A stretch of DNA of 64,000 nt, taken from positions 1 through 64,000 of the forward strand of contig NZ_JASGLW010000003.1 in NCBI RefSeq assembly GCF_030156785.1. The letters run 5' to 3'. Shown piece by piece: positions 9,383 to 17,497 of this stretch. Numbering within the stretch: position 1 is the stretch's first letter; each line of letters starts with the position of its first letter. This DNA is from Methanohalophilus sp. Its GTDB lineage: Archaea > Halobacteriota > Methanosarcinia > Methanosarcinales > Methanosarcinaceae. The notes below the pieces were generated by a model, which ran no database searches, was not told the DNA's origin, and saw nothing but the letters and a program-made list of their open reading frames with translations. The translations under genes and the position numbers were made by a program.

Positions 9383-10033
9383 ATGACAAGAACTTTGAAC
9401 ATCTATAACAATCCTGTGATTGGGGTTTTTTCCACGTGTACTGAAAATGTTGCAATCGTACCTTCAGGTACTACTGGAGATATTATCCAATCAATAAAGG
9501 AGTACCTTAAAGTGGATGTTTTTTCCACACTTATAAATGGAAGTGTAGTTATTGGTTCTTTGTCATGCGGTAATTCCTCTGGATTGCTTGTGCCCCAACA
9601 CAGCTCTTTACCAGGTTTAATTGATAGTGATGTCCCCATTATAGAAGTGCCGGGTAACCTTACTGCCATGGGGAATAATGTTCTGGTAAATGATTCCGCA
9701 GCATTGGTAAATCCCGAAATGACTGATGAGGCAATTAACGTAATTTCAAAAGCTCTCAATGTCGATGTACACAGGGGAACAATTGCAGGAATTAAAACTG
9801 TGGGAATGGCTGCAGTGGTCACCAACAAAGGTCTGTTAGCACATCCTCGCATAAACCAACATGAATTGGCACAATTGGAAGATATTTTTGATCTTCCAAT
9901 TGAAGTGGGTACAGTAAACTATGGCTCAAAGTTAGTAGGCTCAGGTATTCTCGCTAATTCTAAGGGATATGTAGCAGGTTCTGAAACAACAGGTCATGAA
10001 TTGGGGCGAATTGAAGATGCCCTTATGTATTAA
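9383..10033 (+). CDS. eif6: Translation initiation factor aIF6
   Basis: A 216-residue anti-association factor that binds the 50S subunit and prevents premature joining of subunits. The fivefold pseudosymmetric repeats of the pentein fold are seen as recurring NxIGVF/NNVLVND/TVGMAAVVTNKGLLAHP strands. The length is normal. It lies between rpl31e and rplX in the conserved cluster. Confidence 0.96.
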   Translation: MTRTLNIYNNPVIGVFSTCTENVAIVPSGTTGDIIQSIKEYLKVDVFSTLINGSVVIGSLSCGNSSGLLVPQHSSLPGLIDSDVPIIEVPGNLTAMGNNVLVNDSAALVNPEMTDEAINVISKALNVDVHRGTIAGIKTVGMAAVVTNKGLLAHPRINQHELAQLEDIFDLPIEVGTVNYGSKLVGSGILANSKGYVAGSETTGHELGRIEDALMY

Positions 10034-10058
10034 TTGTCAAGGATACTGGTGATTTAAT

Positions 10059-10235
10059 ATGAAAAATTTCGTGGTAAAAGGTACATTCAAGGCTGGTCAT
10101 AATTGGGAAAAATTTACTAAGAATGTAGAAAGCCAGAATGAAGAGAATGCACGTGAAAAAGTTTACTCTATTTTTGGGAGTAAACATGGAATCAAGCGCT
10201 ATCTGATAAACATTGATACAGTTGAAGAGGCATGA
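10059..10235 (+). CDS. rplX: 50S ribosomal protein LX (L18Ae)
   Basis: A 58-residue protein beginning [19 protein letters not shown] and ending with a basic segment ([11 protein letters not shown]) plus an acidic tail, as in archaeal LX, which is related to half of eukaryotic L20/L18a. It sits between eif6 and the prefoldin gene, its conserved position. The stop lies 4 bp before the prefoldin ATG. Confidence 0.93.
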   Translation: MKNFVVKGTFKAGHNWEKFTKNVESQNEENAREKVYSIFGSKHGIKRYLINIDTVEEA

Positions 10236-10239
10236 TCCT

Positions 10240-10668
10240 ATGGCAGAAATCGGGCAGCAACAGGATATACAGTATCTTGCGATGCAGCACAGGAGTTATC
10301 AGCAGCAGGCACAGTCTATCCAGCAACAGCTAAATGTGGTTAGAGTTTCTATTGACGAATGCAAAAAAGCTATTAATACTCTTGATGAGTTGCCCGGAGA
10401 ATCTGAATTAGAGTCTTTGATTCCTATAGGATCAGGATCTTTTTTGAATGCGCGTGTTATGAATAATGATAAAGTCGTTGTGGATATTGGTGCAGGATTC
10501 CGTGTTGAGAAATCTGTGAACGGAGCAAAAGAAATTCTCAATAAGCGCTGTGATAATTTACAAAAGATTATGGAGAATATGACTCAATCCCTTTCAAAAA
10601 TTGCTGAAAAACTGCAGTCCATAGAGTCTTTAATAGCACAGCAGCAGAGTGGACAGCCTCCACAATGA
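10240..10668 (+). CDS. pfdA: Prefoldin alpha subunit
   Basis: A 142-residue subunit of the hexameric chaperone (two alpha, four beta) that captures nascent chains. Two long coiled-coil helices (Gln-rich residues 1-50 and 95-135) flank the beta-hairpin core with LIPIGSGSFLNARV and VVDIGAGFRVEKS. The ATG at 10240 is chosen; upstream codons in frame lie inside rplX. The C-terminal Gln/Pro tail (QQQSGQPPQ) is low complexity. The downstream ftsY ribosome binding site begins just after this stop. Confidence 0.93.
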   Translation: MAEIGQQQDIQYLAMQHRSYQQQAQSIQQQLNVVRVSIDECKKAINTLDELPGESELESLIPIGSGSFLNARVMNNDKVVVDIGAGFRVEKSVNGAKEILNKRCDNLQKIMENMTQSLSKIAEKLQSIESLIAQQQSGQPPQ

Positions 10669-10693
10669 ACAAATTGCTGTGGAGGTTCCGATT

Positions 10694-11731
10694 TTGTTCG
10701 GTAAACTCAAAGAAAAGCTCCGTGGATTCACAAAATCCGTGGGCGATCAGATTGAGGAAAAAACAACTCCTTTAGATAAATCTGAAGATGAAATAACTGA
10801 AGAGATTAGTCCTCAGGAGTCACCTGCCCAAGAAAACAAGAAGAGTTTAGGTTTTGCTCAGAAAGCAAAAGCGCTTGTATTTGAAAGAGAATTTATTATT
10901 ACTGAAAGTGACATTGAAGATTCCCTGTGGGAACTGGAGATGGCGTTAATTGAAAGTGACATTGCCCTATCAGTTTCTGAAAAAATTGTATCCGATGTCA
11001 AAAATGAACTAGTGGCAAGTCGGCGGAAGATTGGCTCCAATATAACAAGCATTGTTGAGGATGCTTTGAAAAAATCCATTTACGAGGTCATGTCTGCTAA
11101 CGTTTTTGACTTTGATGAATTTATTGATGCTCACGACAAGCCGGTTCATATTGTTTTCATAGGAATTAACGGCACAGGGAAAACCACGACAATTTCTAAA
11201 CTTGCAAAACGCCTGAAAGACAAAGGCAAATCAGTGGTAATTGCTGCTGGAGATACTTTCAGAGCCGGTGCAATTGATCAGATTGCCATCCATGCGGAGA
11301 ACCTTGGTGTGAAGCTTATCAAACACCAGCCCGGTGGAGATCCTGCAGCTGTTGTTTATGATGCCATACAGTATGCTAAGGCTCATAACACTGATGTTGT
11401 CCTTTCAGATACTGCGGGACGGATGCACACGAATGTAAATCTCATGTCCCAACTGGAAAAGATCTGTCGTGTAAGTTCACCTGATCTCATTGTGTTTGTG
11501 GATGAGGCAGTTGCAGGTAACGACGCAGTTGAGAGGGCAAAACAGTTCAATGAAACTGTGCCCATTGACGGATCAATTCTCACCAAGACAGATGCAGATT
11601 CAAAGGGAGGAGCTGCGATTTCAATCGCCTACATTACGGGAAAGCCCATTCTTTTCCTTGGTATCGGTCAGGGTTATGATGACTTGCAAAAATTCGATCC
11701 AAAATGGTTTGTGGATCAATTATTCAATTGA
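10694..11731 (+). CDS. ftsY: Signal recognition particle receptor FtsY
   Basis: A GTPase that docks SRP-ribosome complexes at the membrane. The start is a TTG at 10694, preceded by GTGGAGG with 8 nt spacing and followed by FGKLKEKLRGFTKSVGDQI, the typical N-terminus; upstream codons lie inside pfdA. An acidic A domain (residues about 20-60) precedes the NG domain with P-loop GINGTGKTTTISKLA, DTFRAGAIDQ, DTAGR and TKTDADSKGG. About 345 residues. It is the last gene of the translation cluster and converges on trpA with its stop inside the trpA 3' end (8-bp overlap). Confidence 0.95.
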   Translation: MFGKLKEKLRGFTKSVGDQIEEKTTPLDKSEDEITEEISPQESPAQENKKSLGFAQKAKALVFEREFIITESDIEDSLWELEMALIESDIALSVSEKIVSDVKNELVASRRKIGSNITSIVEDALKKSIYEVMSANVFDFDEFIDAHDKPVHIVFIGINGTGKTTTISKLAKRLKDKGKSVVIAAGDTFRAGAIDQIAIHAENLGVKLIKHQPGGDPAAVVYDAIQYAKAHNTDVVLSDTAGRMHTNVNLMSQLEKICRVSSPDLIVFVDEAVAGNDAVERAKQFNETVPIDGSILTKTDADSKGGAAISIAYITGKPILFLGIGQGYDDLQKFDPKWFVDQLFN

Positions 11732-12512
11732 TCCCTTTCTTTAAACATCCCCTCTTGAGATCCCTTGTCAGGGATTCTATCTTTTCCAGCACATTGTCGC
11801 CAGAAGCAATTATGTTAACCAATGCCGAACCCACAATAACTCCGTCGGCACCGTCATTAACTGCTTCTTCAACCTGCTCTTTTGTTGAAATCCCAAATCC
11901 TACTGCTTTTGGCTTATCGCTTTTGATCCCGTCAAGCTGTTTTTTCAGGGAATTGCCCAATTCGCTTTTATTACCTGTGACTCCCATTCTGGGAACTACA
12001 TAAATAAAACCGGTAGTATTCTGTGAAACCTTTTCAATTCTATATGCCGGTGTATTCGGAGTTACCATGAAAATATTTGCAATTCCTTTTTTCTGGGATT
12101 CCCTAATGAGATCTCCTGCTTCATCTACCGGTAAATCTGGGATAATTATCCCACTGACTCCGCTTTTAGCACAATCTGAGACAAAATCCTTAATTCCGCG
12201 TGCATAAACCAGATTATAATATGTCATACAAACAAGCGGAATGTCGGTTTCAATGTCCTCGAGAAGTCTGAAGTAACTATCCGTATTCATGCCATTTTGT
12301 ATTGCACGTACCGAAGCCGCCTGTATGATTGGCCCATCGGCAACCGGATCTGAAAACGGAAGTCCCAGTTCGATAATATCTGCACCGCCTTTTTCCAGTG
12401 CATAGACAATGTCTTTTGTAGACTCGATATCAGGATCGCCTGCACAGATATATGTTATGAGAGCAGCTTCATTTTTATTATCAAGCTCTTCAAATTTATC
12501 AGCAATTTTCAT
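11724..12512 (-). CDS. trpA: Tryptophan synthase alpha chain
   Basis: Cleaves indole-3-glycerol phosphate to indole and glyceraldehyde 3-phosphate. The catalytic Glu ([14 protein letters not shown]) and Asp region are present, with the phosphate loop VGFGIST and GVIVGSALV near the end. The start at 12512 is used because AAGGAG lies 8-9 nt upstream; another ATG at 12518 is too close to it. The 5' end overlaps trpB by about 14 bp, implying coupled translation in trpCBA. Confidence 0.95.
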   Translation of the reverse strand: MKIADKFEELDNKNEAALITYICAGDPDIESTKDIVYALEKGGADIIELGLPFSDPVADGPIIQAASVRAIQNGMNTDSYFRLLEDIETDIPLVCMTYYNLVYARGIKDFVSDCAKSGVSGIIIPDLPVDEAGDLIRESQKKGIANIFMVTPNTPAYRIEKVSQNTTGFIYVVPRMGVTGNKSELGNSLKKQLDGIKSDKPKAVGFGISTKEQVEEAVNDGADGVIVGSALVNIIASGDNVLEKIESLTRDLKRGCLKKGIN

Positions 12513-13686
12513 TTTCATCTCTCCTTTTGATAAGGCTCTCAAGATCCTTATCTCCCCTACCTGAAAGATTAATAATTACTGTGTCACCAAGTTCTCCGCT
12601 CTTTGCATTCTCGATAACATATCCAACAGCATGTGATGATTCAAGCGCTGGAATAATGCCTTCTTTCCGGCTCAATTCATTAAAGGCATTAACAGCAAGT
12701 TCGTCTGTAATATATCTTGGTTTGAGGCGGCCGATGTTTACCAAATATGCAAGTTCAGGGCCGACCCCGGCATAGTCTAGACCGGCTGAAATGGAAGTTG
12801 ATTCAAGGATTTGTCCGTCCTTGTTTTGCAAGACTTTTGTGTGTGCTCCATGCAGGACTCCTTCCTTGCCTTCACAAAGTGATGCCGAGTGATATGCCAC
12901 TGTAGGTCCTTCTTTTAGTTCCTTGCCTCCGGCTTCAACGGCAAACAGGTCTACATCATCCTCTAAAAAAGGATAGAATATTCCCATGGCATTGCTTCCG
13001 CCTCCGGCACATGCAACGATTGAGTCTGGAAGATCTCCTTCTTTTTCAAGAATCTGTTGCCTGGTTTCTTTCCCGATAACACTCTGGAAATCCCTCACTA
13101 TCATGGGATACGGATGCGGACCTACAACCGAACCTATGAGATAGTGGGTATCTTTTACATTGGTTACCCAATCTCTCATTGCTTCATTTATGGCATCCTT
13201 GAGGGTTTTGGACCCACTTTCCACAGGGATAACTTCGGTACCCATCAGTTCCATCCGATAAACATTCATTTTCTGCCTTTCGACGTCTTTTGCACCCATA
13301 TAAACAGTAGCTTCCATTCCCAGTCTCGCTGCTGCCATTGCAGTGGCAGTGCCATGCTGCCCTGCACCAGTCTCAGCGACAATGCGTTTTTTGCCCATAT
13401 GTTTTGCCAGCAAAGCCTGTCCAAGAGCATTGTTCAGTTTGTGAGCACCGCCATGCACAAGATCTTCTCTCTTCAGGTAGATCTTAATACCATATTTTTG
13501 GCTGAGATTTGGTGCATGATAGAGGGGCGTCGGTCTGCCTCCAAAGTCCCTGAGCAGGTAATCAAGTTCATCAATGAATTTTTTATCAGAGCGCATTTTT
13601 TCATATTCCCGATCCAGCTCTTCAAGAGCTGGCATCAGGAGTTCAGGGACAAATTGACCCCCGTATTTTCCATAATATCCCTTCAT
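12499..13686 (-). CDS. trpB: Tryptophan synthase beta chain
   Basis: PLP enzyme that condenses indole and serine to tryptophan. A 395-residue protein of the TrpB1 type. The PLP lysine lies in [17 protein letters not shown], the indole-site motif is [13 protein letters not shown], and [10 protein letters not shown] binds the PLP phosphate. Its ATG overlaps the trpC stop by 4 bp (ATGA) and its end overlaps trpA, so the three form one tight operon. The enzyme channels indole through the alpha2-beta2 tunnel with TrpA. Confidence 0.97.
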   Translation of the reverse strand: MKGYYGKYGGQFVPELLMPALEELDREYEKMRSDKKFIDELDYLLRDFGGRPTPLYHAPNLSQKYGIKIYLKREDLVHGGAHKLNNALGQALLAKHMGKKRIVAETGAGQHGTATAMAAARLGMEATVYMGAKDVERQKMNVYRMELMGTEVIPVESGSKTLKDAINEAMRDWVTNVKDTHYLIGSVVGPHPYPMIVRDFQSVIGKETRQQILEKEGDLPDSIVACAGGGSNAMGIFYPFLEDDVDLFAVEAGGKELKEGPTVAYHSASLCEGKEGVLHGAHTKVLQNKDGQILESTSISAGLDYAGVGPELAYLVNIGRLKPRYITDELAVNAFNELSRKEGIIPALESSHAVGYVIENAKSGELGDTVIINLSGRGDKDLESLIKRRDENENC

Positions 13687-14486
13687 TTTGTTACACCTTC
13701 AATACTTGTTACAATTGCTTTTGTATTATCGTATATGTCTCCTTTCATAATTGAGGTGCCTACAAGAAGTGCATCAGCCCCTGCTTTGATCATCCTTCTT
13801 GCGTCATCAGAATTTCGAATTCCACTTTCACTGACCACAAGGTACTTGCGATTATTTTTCTTTTCATCAGTCCTTATGTAAGGAAGTAGTTTTTCCGTGG
13901 TTCCAATATCAACTTCAAGTGTATTCAGATCGCGATTGTTTATTCCCAGCAGTCTTGCACCTGATTGAAATGCGAATTGTAGATCTTCAAGATTATGGAC
14001 TTCAACAAGAGGCTCAATACCTTTAGAGAGAGCAGTTTCTACAAAGACAGGTAATTTTTCCCTCAGGATGGCAGCTATCAGAAGGATTATATCGTTTTCA
14101 CATTCGTCAATTTGTTTTTCGTCAATGACAAAATCTTTCCTTAATACAGGAATGGTGACATTCTTCCTGACAGATTCCAGATTCTCCTGTGATCCATTGA
14201 AATAGTAGGGTTCAGTCAGAACTGATATAGCAGATGCTCCTGCATCTTCCATTATTTTTCCGATGAATGCGGCATCCGAGGGAGTTATATCTTTTATTTT
14301 TTCTCTTGGTGATGAAGGCTTAACTTCAGAAATAACTGCAACATGATTTCTTTGCTTGGCTGCATTGATTGCATCAAGTATTGATCTTTTCTTTGATACA
14401 GACTCTGAGCTCCTGTTTTCATATATTTTGGCTTCAGAAATTCTATTGCTTGTTTTTTCGAGTATGTCATTGATTAGCTGATGCAA
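13683..14486 (-). CDS. trpC: Indole-3-glycerol-phosphate synthase
   Basis: Closes the indole ring from carboxyphenylaminodeoxyribulose phosphate. [37 protein letters not shown] and VVSESGI are family hallmarks with the catalytic Lys/Glu residues. About 267 residues. Two starts are possible: a TTG at 14486 (MHQLINDIL...) with AGGTG six nt upstream, preferred here, or a GTG at 14495 inside that AGGTG. It is the first gene of trpCBA; trpE, G, D and F are not in the window. TGTACA boxes lie directly upstream. Confidence 0.92.
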   Translation of the reverse strand: MHQLINDILEKTSNRISEAKIYENRSSESVSKKRSILDAINAAKQRNHVAVISEVKPSSPREKIKDITPSDAAFIGKIMEDAGASAISVLTEPYYFNGSQENLESVRKNVTIPVLRKDFVIDEKQIDECENDIILLIAAILREKLPVFVETALSKGIEPLVEVHNLEDLQFAFQSGARLLGINNRDLNTLEVDIGTTEKLLPYIRTDEKKNNRKYLVVSESGIRNSDDARRMIKAGADALLVGTSIMKGDIYDNTKAIVTSIEGVTK

Positions 14487-14498
14487 ATAGAACACCTA

Positions 14499-14528
14499 TG
14501 TACATTAATGTATTACTATGTACGTACA
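14499..14528 (-). promoter_or_regulatory. TGTACA box cluster upstream of trpC
   Basis: The stretch contains TGTACA (14499-14504) and a nested TGTACGTACA (14519-14528), 15-20 bp apart and 4-13 bp upstream of trpC. TRP boxes of consensus TGTACA bind the repressor TrpY in Methanothermobacter. The same kind of tryptophan-responsive operator is inferred here; no trpY gene is in the window. Confidence 0.5.
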
Positions 14529-14894
14529 TAATACACCTATTTATAGATTGCGTCAAGGTACTCTTTCATAGCATCCAATTCAGTCATGAACAAGAGCGAC
14601 TTGATTCTTGTCAAAATTTCCACTCTTAGTGATGCCAATAGTATGACAGACATTGATGATACAACTATTCCTAATAATGCAACCCGCTTCTGGTCTGGCA
14701 CTAAGTCCAATGACAACTATTCAGATGGCAGTTAAACCCTGAGTGAGTAGTTCAGTAGACCTTAAATTCACCACTCCAGCACTACATAGTGTTGACAAGA
14801 GAATCTTACTCAAATGATAACTACCTTTGAATTAGGATGTTTACCCATCCTTTTTTTGTATTTTGTTTTTGGGTTTATCATTAATTTGAAATAG
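14529..14894. other. Intergenic region, possible gene remnant
   Basis: No firm gene. A 49-codon plus-strand frame at 14586-14735 (MNKSDLILVKISTLSDANS...) looks like a short leftover of an exported protein, rich in Asn, Ser and Thr, but matches nothing I can name. A terminator-like hairpin lies at 14834-14858. Confidence 0.4.
14834..14858 (+). terminator. Hairpin followed by T-run
   Basis: GGATG and CATCC pair around TTTACC, followed by TTTTTTT. It looks like an intrinsic terminator reading rightward, though no intact upstream plus-strand gene exists for it to end. Confidence 0.4.
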
Positions 14895-15172
14895 TCTTGT
14901 GCTGTATTCTTATTTTGGAGGAATGCTATAACATCTGTTGTTCTTTTATGTACTGATTGGTTTCACAATTTTCCAAAAGCCAAGAAAATCTGGCAGAAAT
15001 TAAAAGAAAAATGTTTTGGATACATTGAGGTGGACGATGAATCAGATGATGGACAAAAATATGTTAAGGATCTTGGTGTTGTGGGAGTTCCGACTACAAT
15101 GATTGAGATGTGGGTTTTGTTAGCATTTCTGATAAAAATGCAATTCAAAATTTATGTAATTGGGGGAACTAA
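14895..15172 (+). pseudogene. Decayed thioredoxin-like gene lacking the CxxC
   Basis: The frame open from 14895 encodes a thioredoxin-fold segment: TSVVLLCTDWFHNFPKAKKI, then IEVDDESDDGQKYVKDLGVVGVPTTMI, where VGVPT contains the cis-proline. The active site reads FHNF where a thioredoxin of this kind has CPNC; both Cys codons would need only TGT-to-TTT changes. After about 15105 the similarity moves to the next frame (DVGFVSISDKNAIQNLCNWGN, stop 15170-15172), a frameshift. No start codon lies in frame upstream. It sits immediately before trxB, where a thioredoxin partner is expected, so it is probably the dead former partner. Confidence 0.65.
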
Positions 15173-15174
15173 AA

Positions 15175-16077
15175 TTGCATGATCTTATTATTGTTGGTGC
15201 TGGTCCAGCAGGACTTACTGCATCTATTTATGCTGTTCGTTATGGTCTCGATGTTCTGCTTATCGATATACTCCCTATAGGCGGGCAGATATCCTCTGCA
15301 AGACTTGTAGAGAACTATCCCGGATTTTCGAGAATTTCAGGGATTGAATTAATGGAGAAATTTGTTGAACATGCTAGTGATGTGGGAGTACAGATGAAAG
15401 AGGCATCTGTCTCTGAAGTTGTGAGTATATCCAACGGTTTTGAAATAGTTACAGGTTCAGAGCGTATACCTTCAAAAGCTGTTATTATTGCAACTGGCGC
15501 TAAACCTAAATTACTGGGAATTCACGGAGAGATTGAATTCACGGGGAGAGGGGTCTCTTATTGTGCAACATGTGATGCTCCATTCTTTTCAGGAAAAAAA
15601 GTTGCTGTAATTGGTGGGGGTGAAACTGCAATTACAGAAGCACTTGTATTGTCTGACATCGCAAAACAGGTTACTGTAATTCATCGTAGGAATTCTCTTC
15701 GTGCATCACAAATCCTTCAGGAACGTGCATTTGCAAGAGACAACATCGATTTTGTCTGGAATACCGTTGTTGAAGAAATCGCAGGGAATGAACTTGTTGA
15801 TAGAATACATGTCCGAAACGTTATAAGCGGGAAAAAATCCACAATTTCTGTGGAAGGTGTTTTTATTTATGTGGGTGTACTGCCAAACACTGATCTTGTA
15901 GACGTGAAGAAAAACGAACAGGGTTTTATTGTGTCAAATGAGGCAATGGAAACTTCTGTGCCAGGTATTTTTGCTGCCGGAGATTGCCGGGAATCTCTCC
16001 TACATCAGGTGATTACCGCTGCCGCTGATGGCGCAGTGGCTGCATATTCCGCACAAAAATTTGTAAGAGGCAAGTGA
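15175..16077 (+). CDS. trxB: Thioredoxin reductase
   Basis: FAD- and NAD(P)H-dependent flavoprotein that reduces thioredoxin. It has an N-terminal FAD motif VGAGPAGLTASIYA, redox-active disulfide CATCD near residue 136, a second nucleotide motif VIGGGETAITEA and a C-terminal FAD motif GIFAAGDCRE. About 300 residues. The start is a TTG at 15175 (HDLIIVGAG follows) with GGGGGA seven nt upstream. A decayed thioredoxin-like gene precedes it, so its present partner must be encoded elsewhere. Confidence 0.95.
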   Translation: MHDLIIVGAGPAGLTASIYAVRYGLDVLLIDILPIGGQISSARLVENYPGFSRISGIELMEKFVEHASDVGVQMKEASVSEVVSISNGFEIVTGSERIPSKAVIIATGAKPKLLGIHGEIEFTGRGVSYCATCDAPFFSGKKVAVIGGGETAITEALVLSDIAKQVTVIHRRNSLRASQILQERAFARDNIDFVWNTVVEEIAGNELVDRIHVRNVISGKKSTISVEGVFIYVGVLPNTDLVDVKKNEQGFIVSNEAMETSVPGIFAAGDCRESLLHQVITAAADGAVAAYSAQKFVRGK

Positions 16078-16139
16078 ATTTATTGTATGAATAATGAATA
16101 TATTATACAGAATAAAATAATAAACACGAGGTGGATTTT

Positions 16140-16532
16140 ATGATATGCTTGAATATATGTGAAGATTCAACTGCAAAGGAACTGGAGCCGATAGCATCCG
16201 CAGTCCATTCTTTATTGGGTTTACCGATTACGATTCGTAGTCTTAACAATCCCGGAATACGAATGGAACGTGGCGAGGTTCTGGATTGGGAATATACAGG
16301 ACCCGTATTGGAAGAAGTCCTGAAAACACACACTACCATTCGTAAGGTCCCGACAGAGGGAACATATAAAGGTAAGGCAGTTGTTGTTTCACCTATAAAG
16401 ACATTGGATGGAAATGTAATTGGTGCAATTGGGGTTGTGGATCTGGTTGCAGCTCTTGATATTCTTTCGGTGTTCCGTGAATATCCTGATATAATAGATG
16501 AAGTTGAAGCAGCCAGAAAACGGAAATATTGA
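16140..16532 (+). CDS. DUF2111 family protein
   Basis: About 130 residues of a family restricted largely to methanogens. Conserved segments LGLPITIRSLNNPGIRMERGEV, YKGKAVVVSPI and GAIGVVDLVAALDIL resemble a small PAS/GAF-like sensor fold. No catalytic residues are known. The ATG at 16140 is chosen with GAGGTG as ribosome binding site; an upstream in-frame GTG lies within that site. Function unknown; neighbours do not clarify it. Confidence 0.8.
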   Translation: MICLNICEDSTAKELEPIASAVHSLLGLPITIRSLNNPGIRMERGEVLDWEYTGPVLEEVLKTHTTIRKVPTEGTYKGKAVVVSPIKTLDGNVIGAIGVVDLVAALDILSVFREYPDIIDEVEAARKRKY

Positions 16533-16591
16533 TTTATTATCCTTAACCTTTCCAAAAAAGATTTTTAAGCAAGCGTTAATTGCAGGTTATT

Positions 16592-17494
16592 ATGATTAGT
16601 GATGTTGCCAGGATATTCAAGGAACTTGACAAAAAAGATTTTCGGATACTTAATGGGATCGAATTAGGGATGCGAACCCACGAATGGGTACCTGTAGAAT
16701 ATCTTCTTTCCTTTACAGGTTTTAGTTACGGGGATCTTGAATATAAACTCAGGAAACTGCTTTACTACAAGCTTGTAATTTCTACTCATATGCCATATGA
16801 TGGATACCGGATATACTTTGAAGGGTATGATGCACTAGCGCTTAATGCATTTGTAAAACGCAATGTTATATGTGCCATTGGTGATGAAATCGGCGTGGGC
16901 AAGGAATCAGTTGTACATGAAGCTATTCGTGAACCAGAACTTGCTATTGGGGATTATGAGCCTGTTATTGTTAAGTTTCACAGGGAAGGGCAAACTAGCT
17001 TTAAATCTGTAAAAAGAGCTCGTGGTCATCTGGAAGGAAAGGAGCATTTTTCTTGGATATATGCTGCAAGGCTGGCAGCCCAGAGGGAATACGAGATTAT
17101 GAAAAAACTGTATCCAAAGGTTTCCATTCCGACTCCCATTGACTGCAATCGCCATGCTATCGTAATGGAAGTTGCAAAGGGATCAATTCTCGCAAAAACC
17201 AAGCTGGGGGACCCTGCACATTTTTTAAATGAAATTCTTTTACAGATATCCAATGCTTATGAAGAAGACGTCATTCATTCGGATTTGAGTGAATATAATA
17301 TATTTGTGAGTACAGAAGGCGTTCAGCTTATTGACTGGCCACAATATGTAACACTTGTTCATCCTCACGCAAAGGATCTTCTTCTTAGGGACATTTCCAA
17401 TATACTGAATCATTTTGAAAAGAAATACGATATTCATATGGATGCTGCTGCAGTATACAATGATATTACTTCCGGCAAGAAAATCCGGGTATAA
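16592..17494 (+). CDS. rio2: RIO2-type serine/threonine protein kinase
   Basis: An atypical kinase/ATPase acting in late small-subunit maturation. It has an N-terminal winged helix (residues 1-80), then the RIO fold with flexible loop GDEIGVGKESVVHEA, catalytic HSDLSEYNI and metal-binding LIDWPQ. About 300 residues, a normal length. The ATG at 16592 matches the conserved start MISDVARIFKELDKKDF. It lies 3 bp before a DUF460 gene, so the two are co-transcribed. Confidence 0.95.
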   Translation: MISDVARIFKELDKKDFRILNGIELGMRTHEWVPVEYLLSFTGFSYGDLEYKLRKLLYYKLVISTHMPYDGYRIYFEGYDALALNAFVKRNVICAIGDEIGVGKESVVHEAIREPELAIGDYEPVIVKFHREGQTSFKSVKRARGHLEGKEHFSWIYAARLAAQREYEIMKKLYPKVSIPTPIDCNRHAIVMEVAKGSILAKTKLGDPAHFLNEILLQISNAYEEDVIHSDLSEYNIFVSTEGVQLIDWPQYVTLVHPHAKDLLLRDISNILNHFEKKYDIHMDAAAVYNDITSGKKIRV

Positions 17495-17497
17495 TCG

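Noticed and set aside
13057-13881. 274-aa plus-strand ORF opposite trpB/trpC
   Set aside because: It is the antisense shadow of well-identified trp genes and has no domain.
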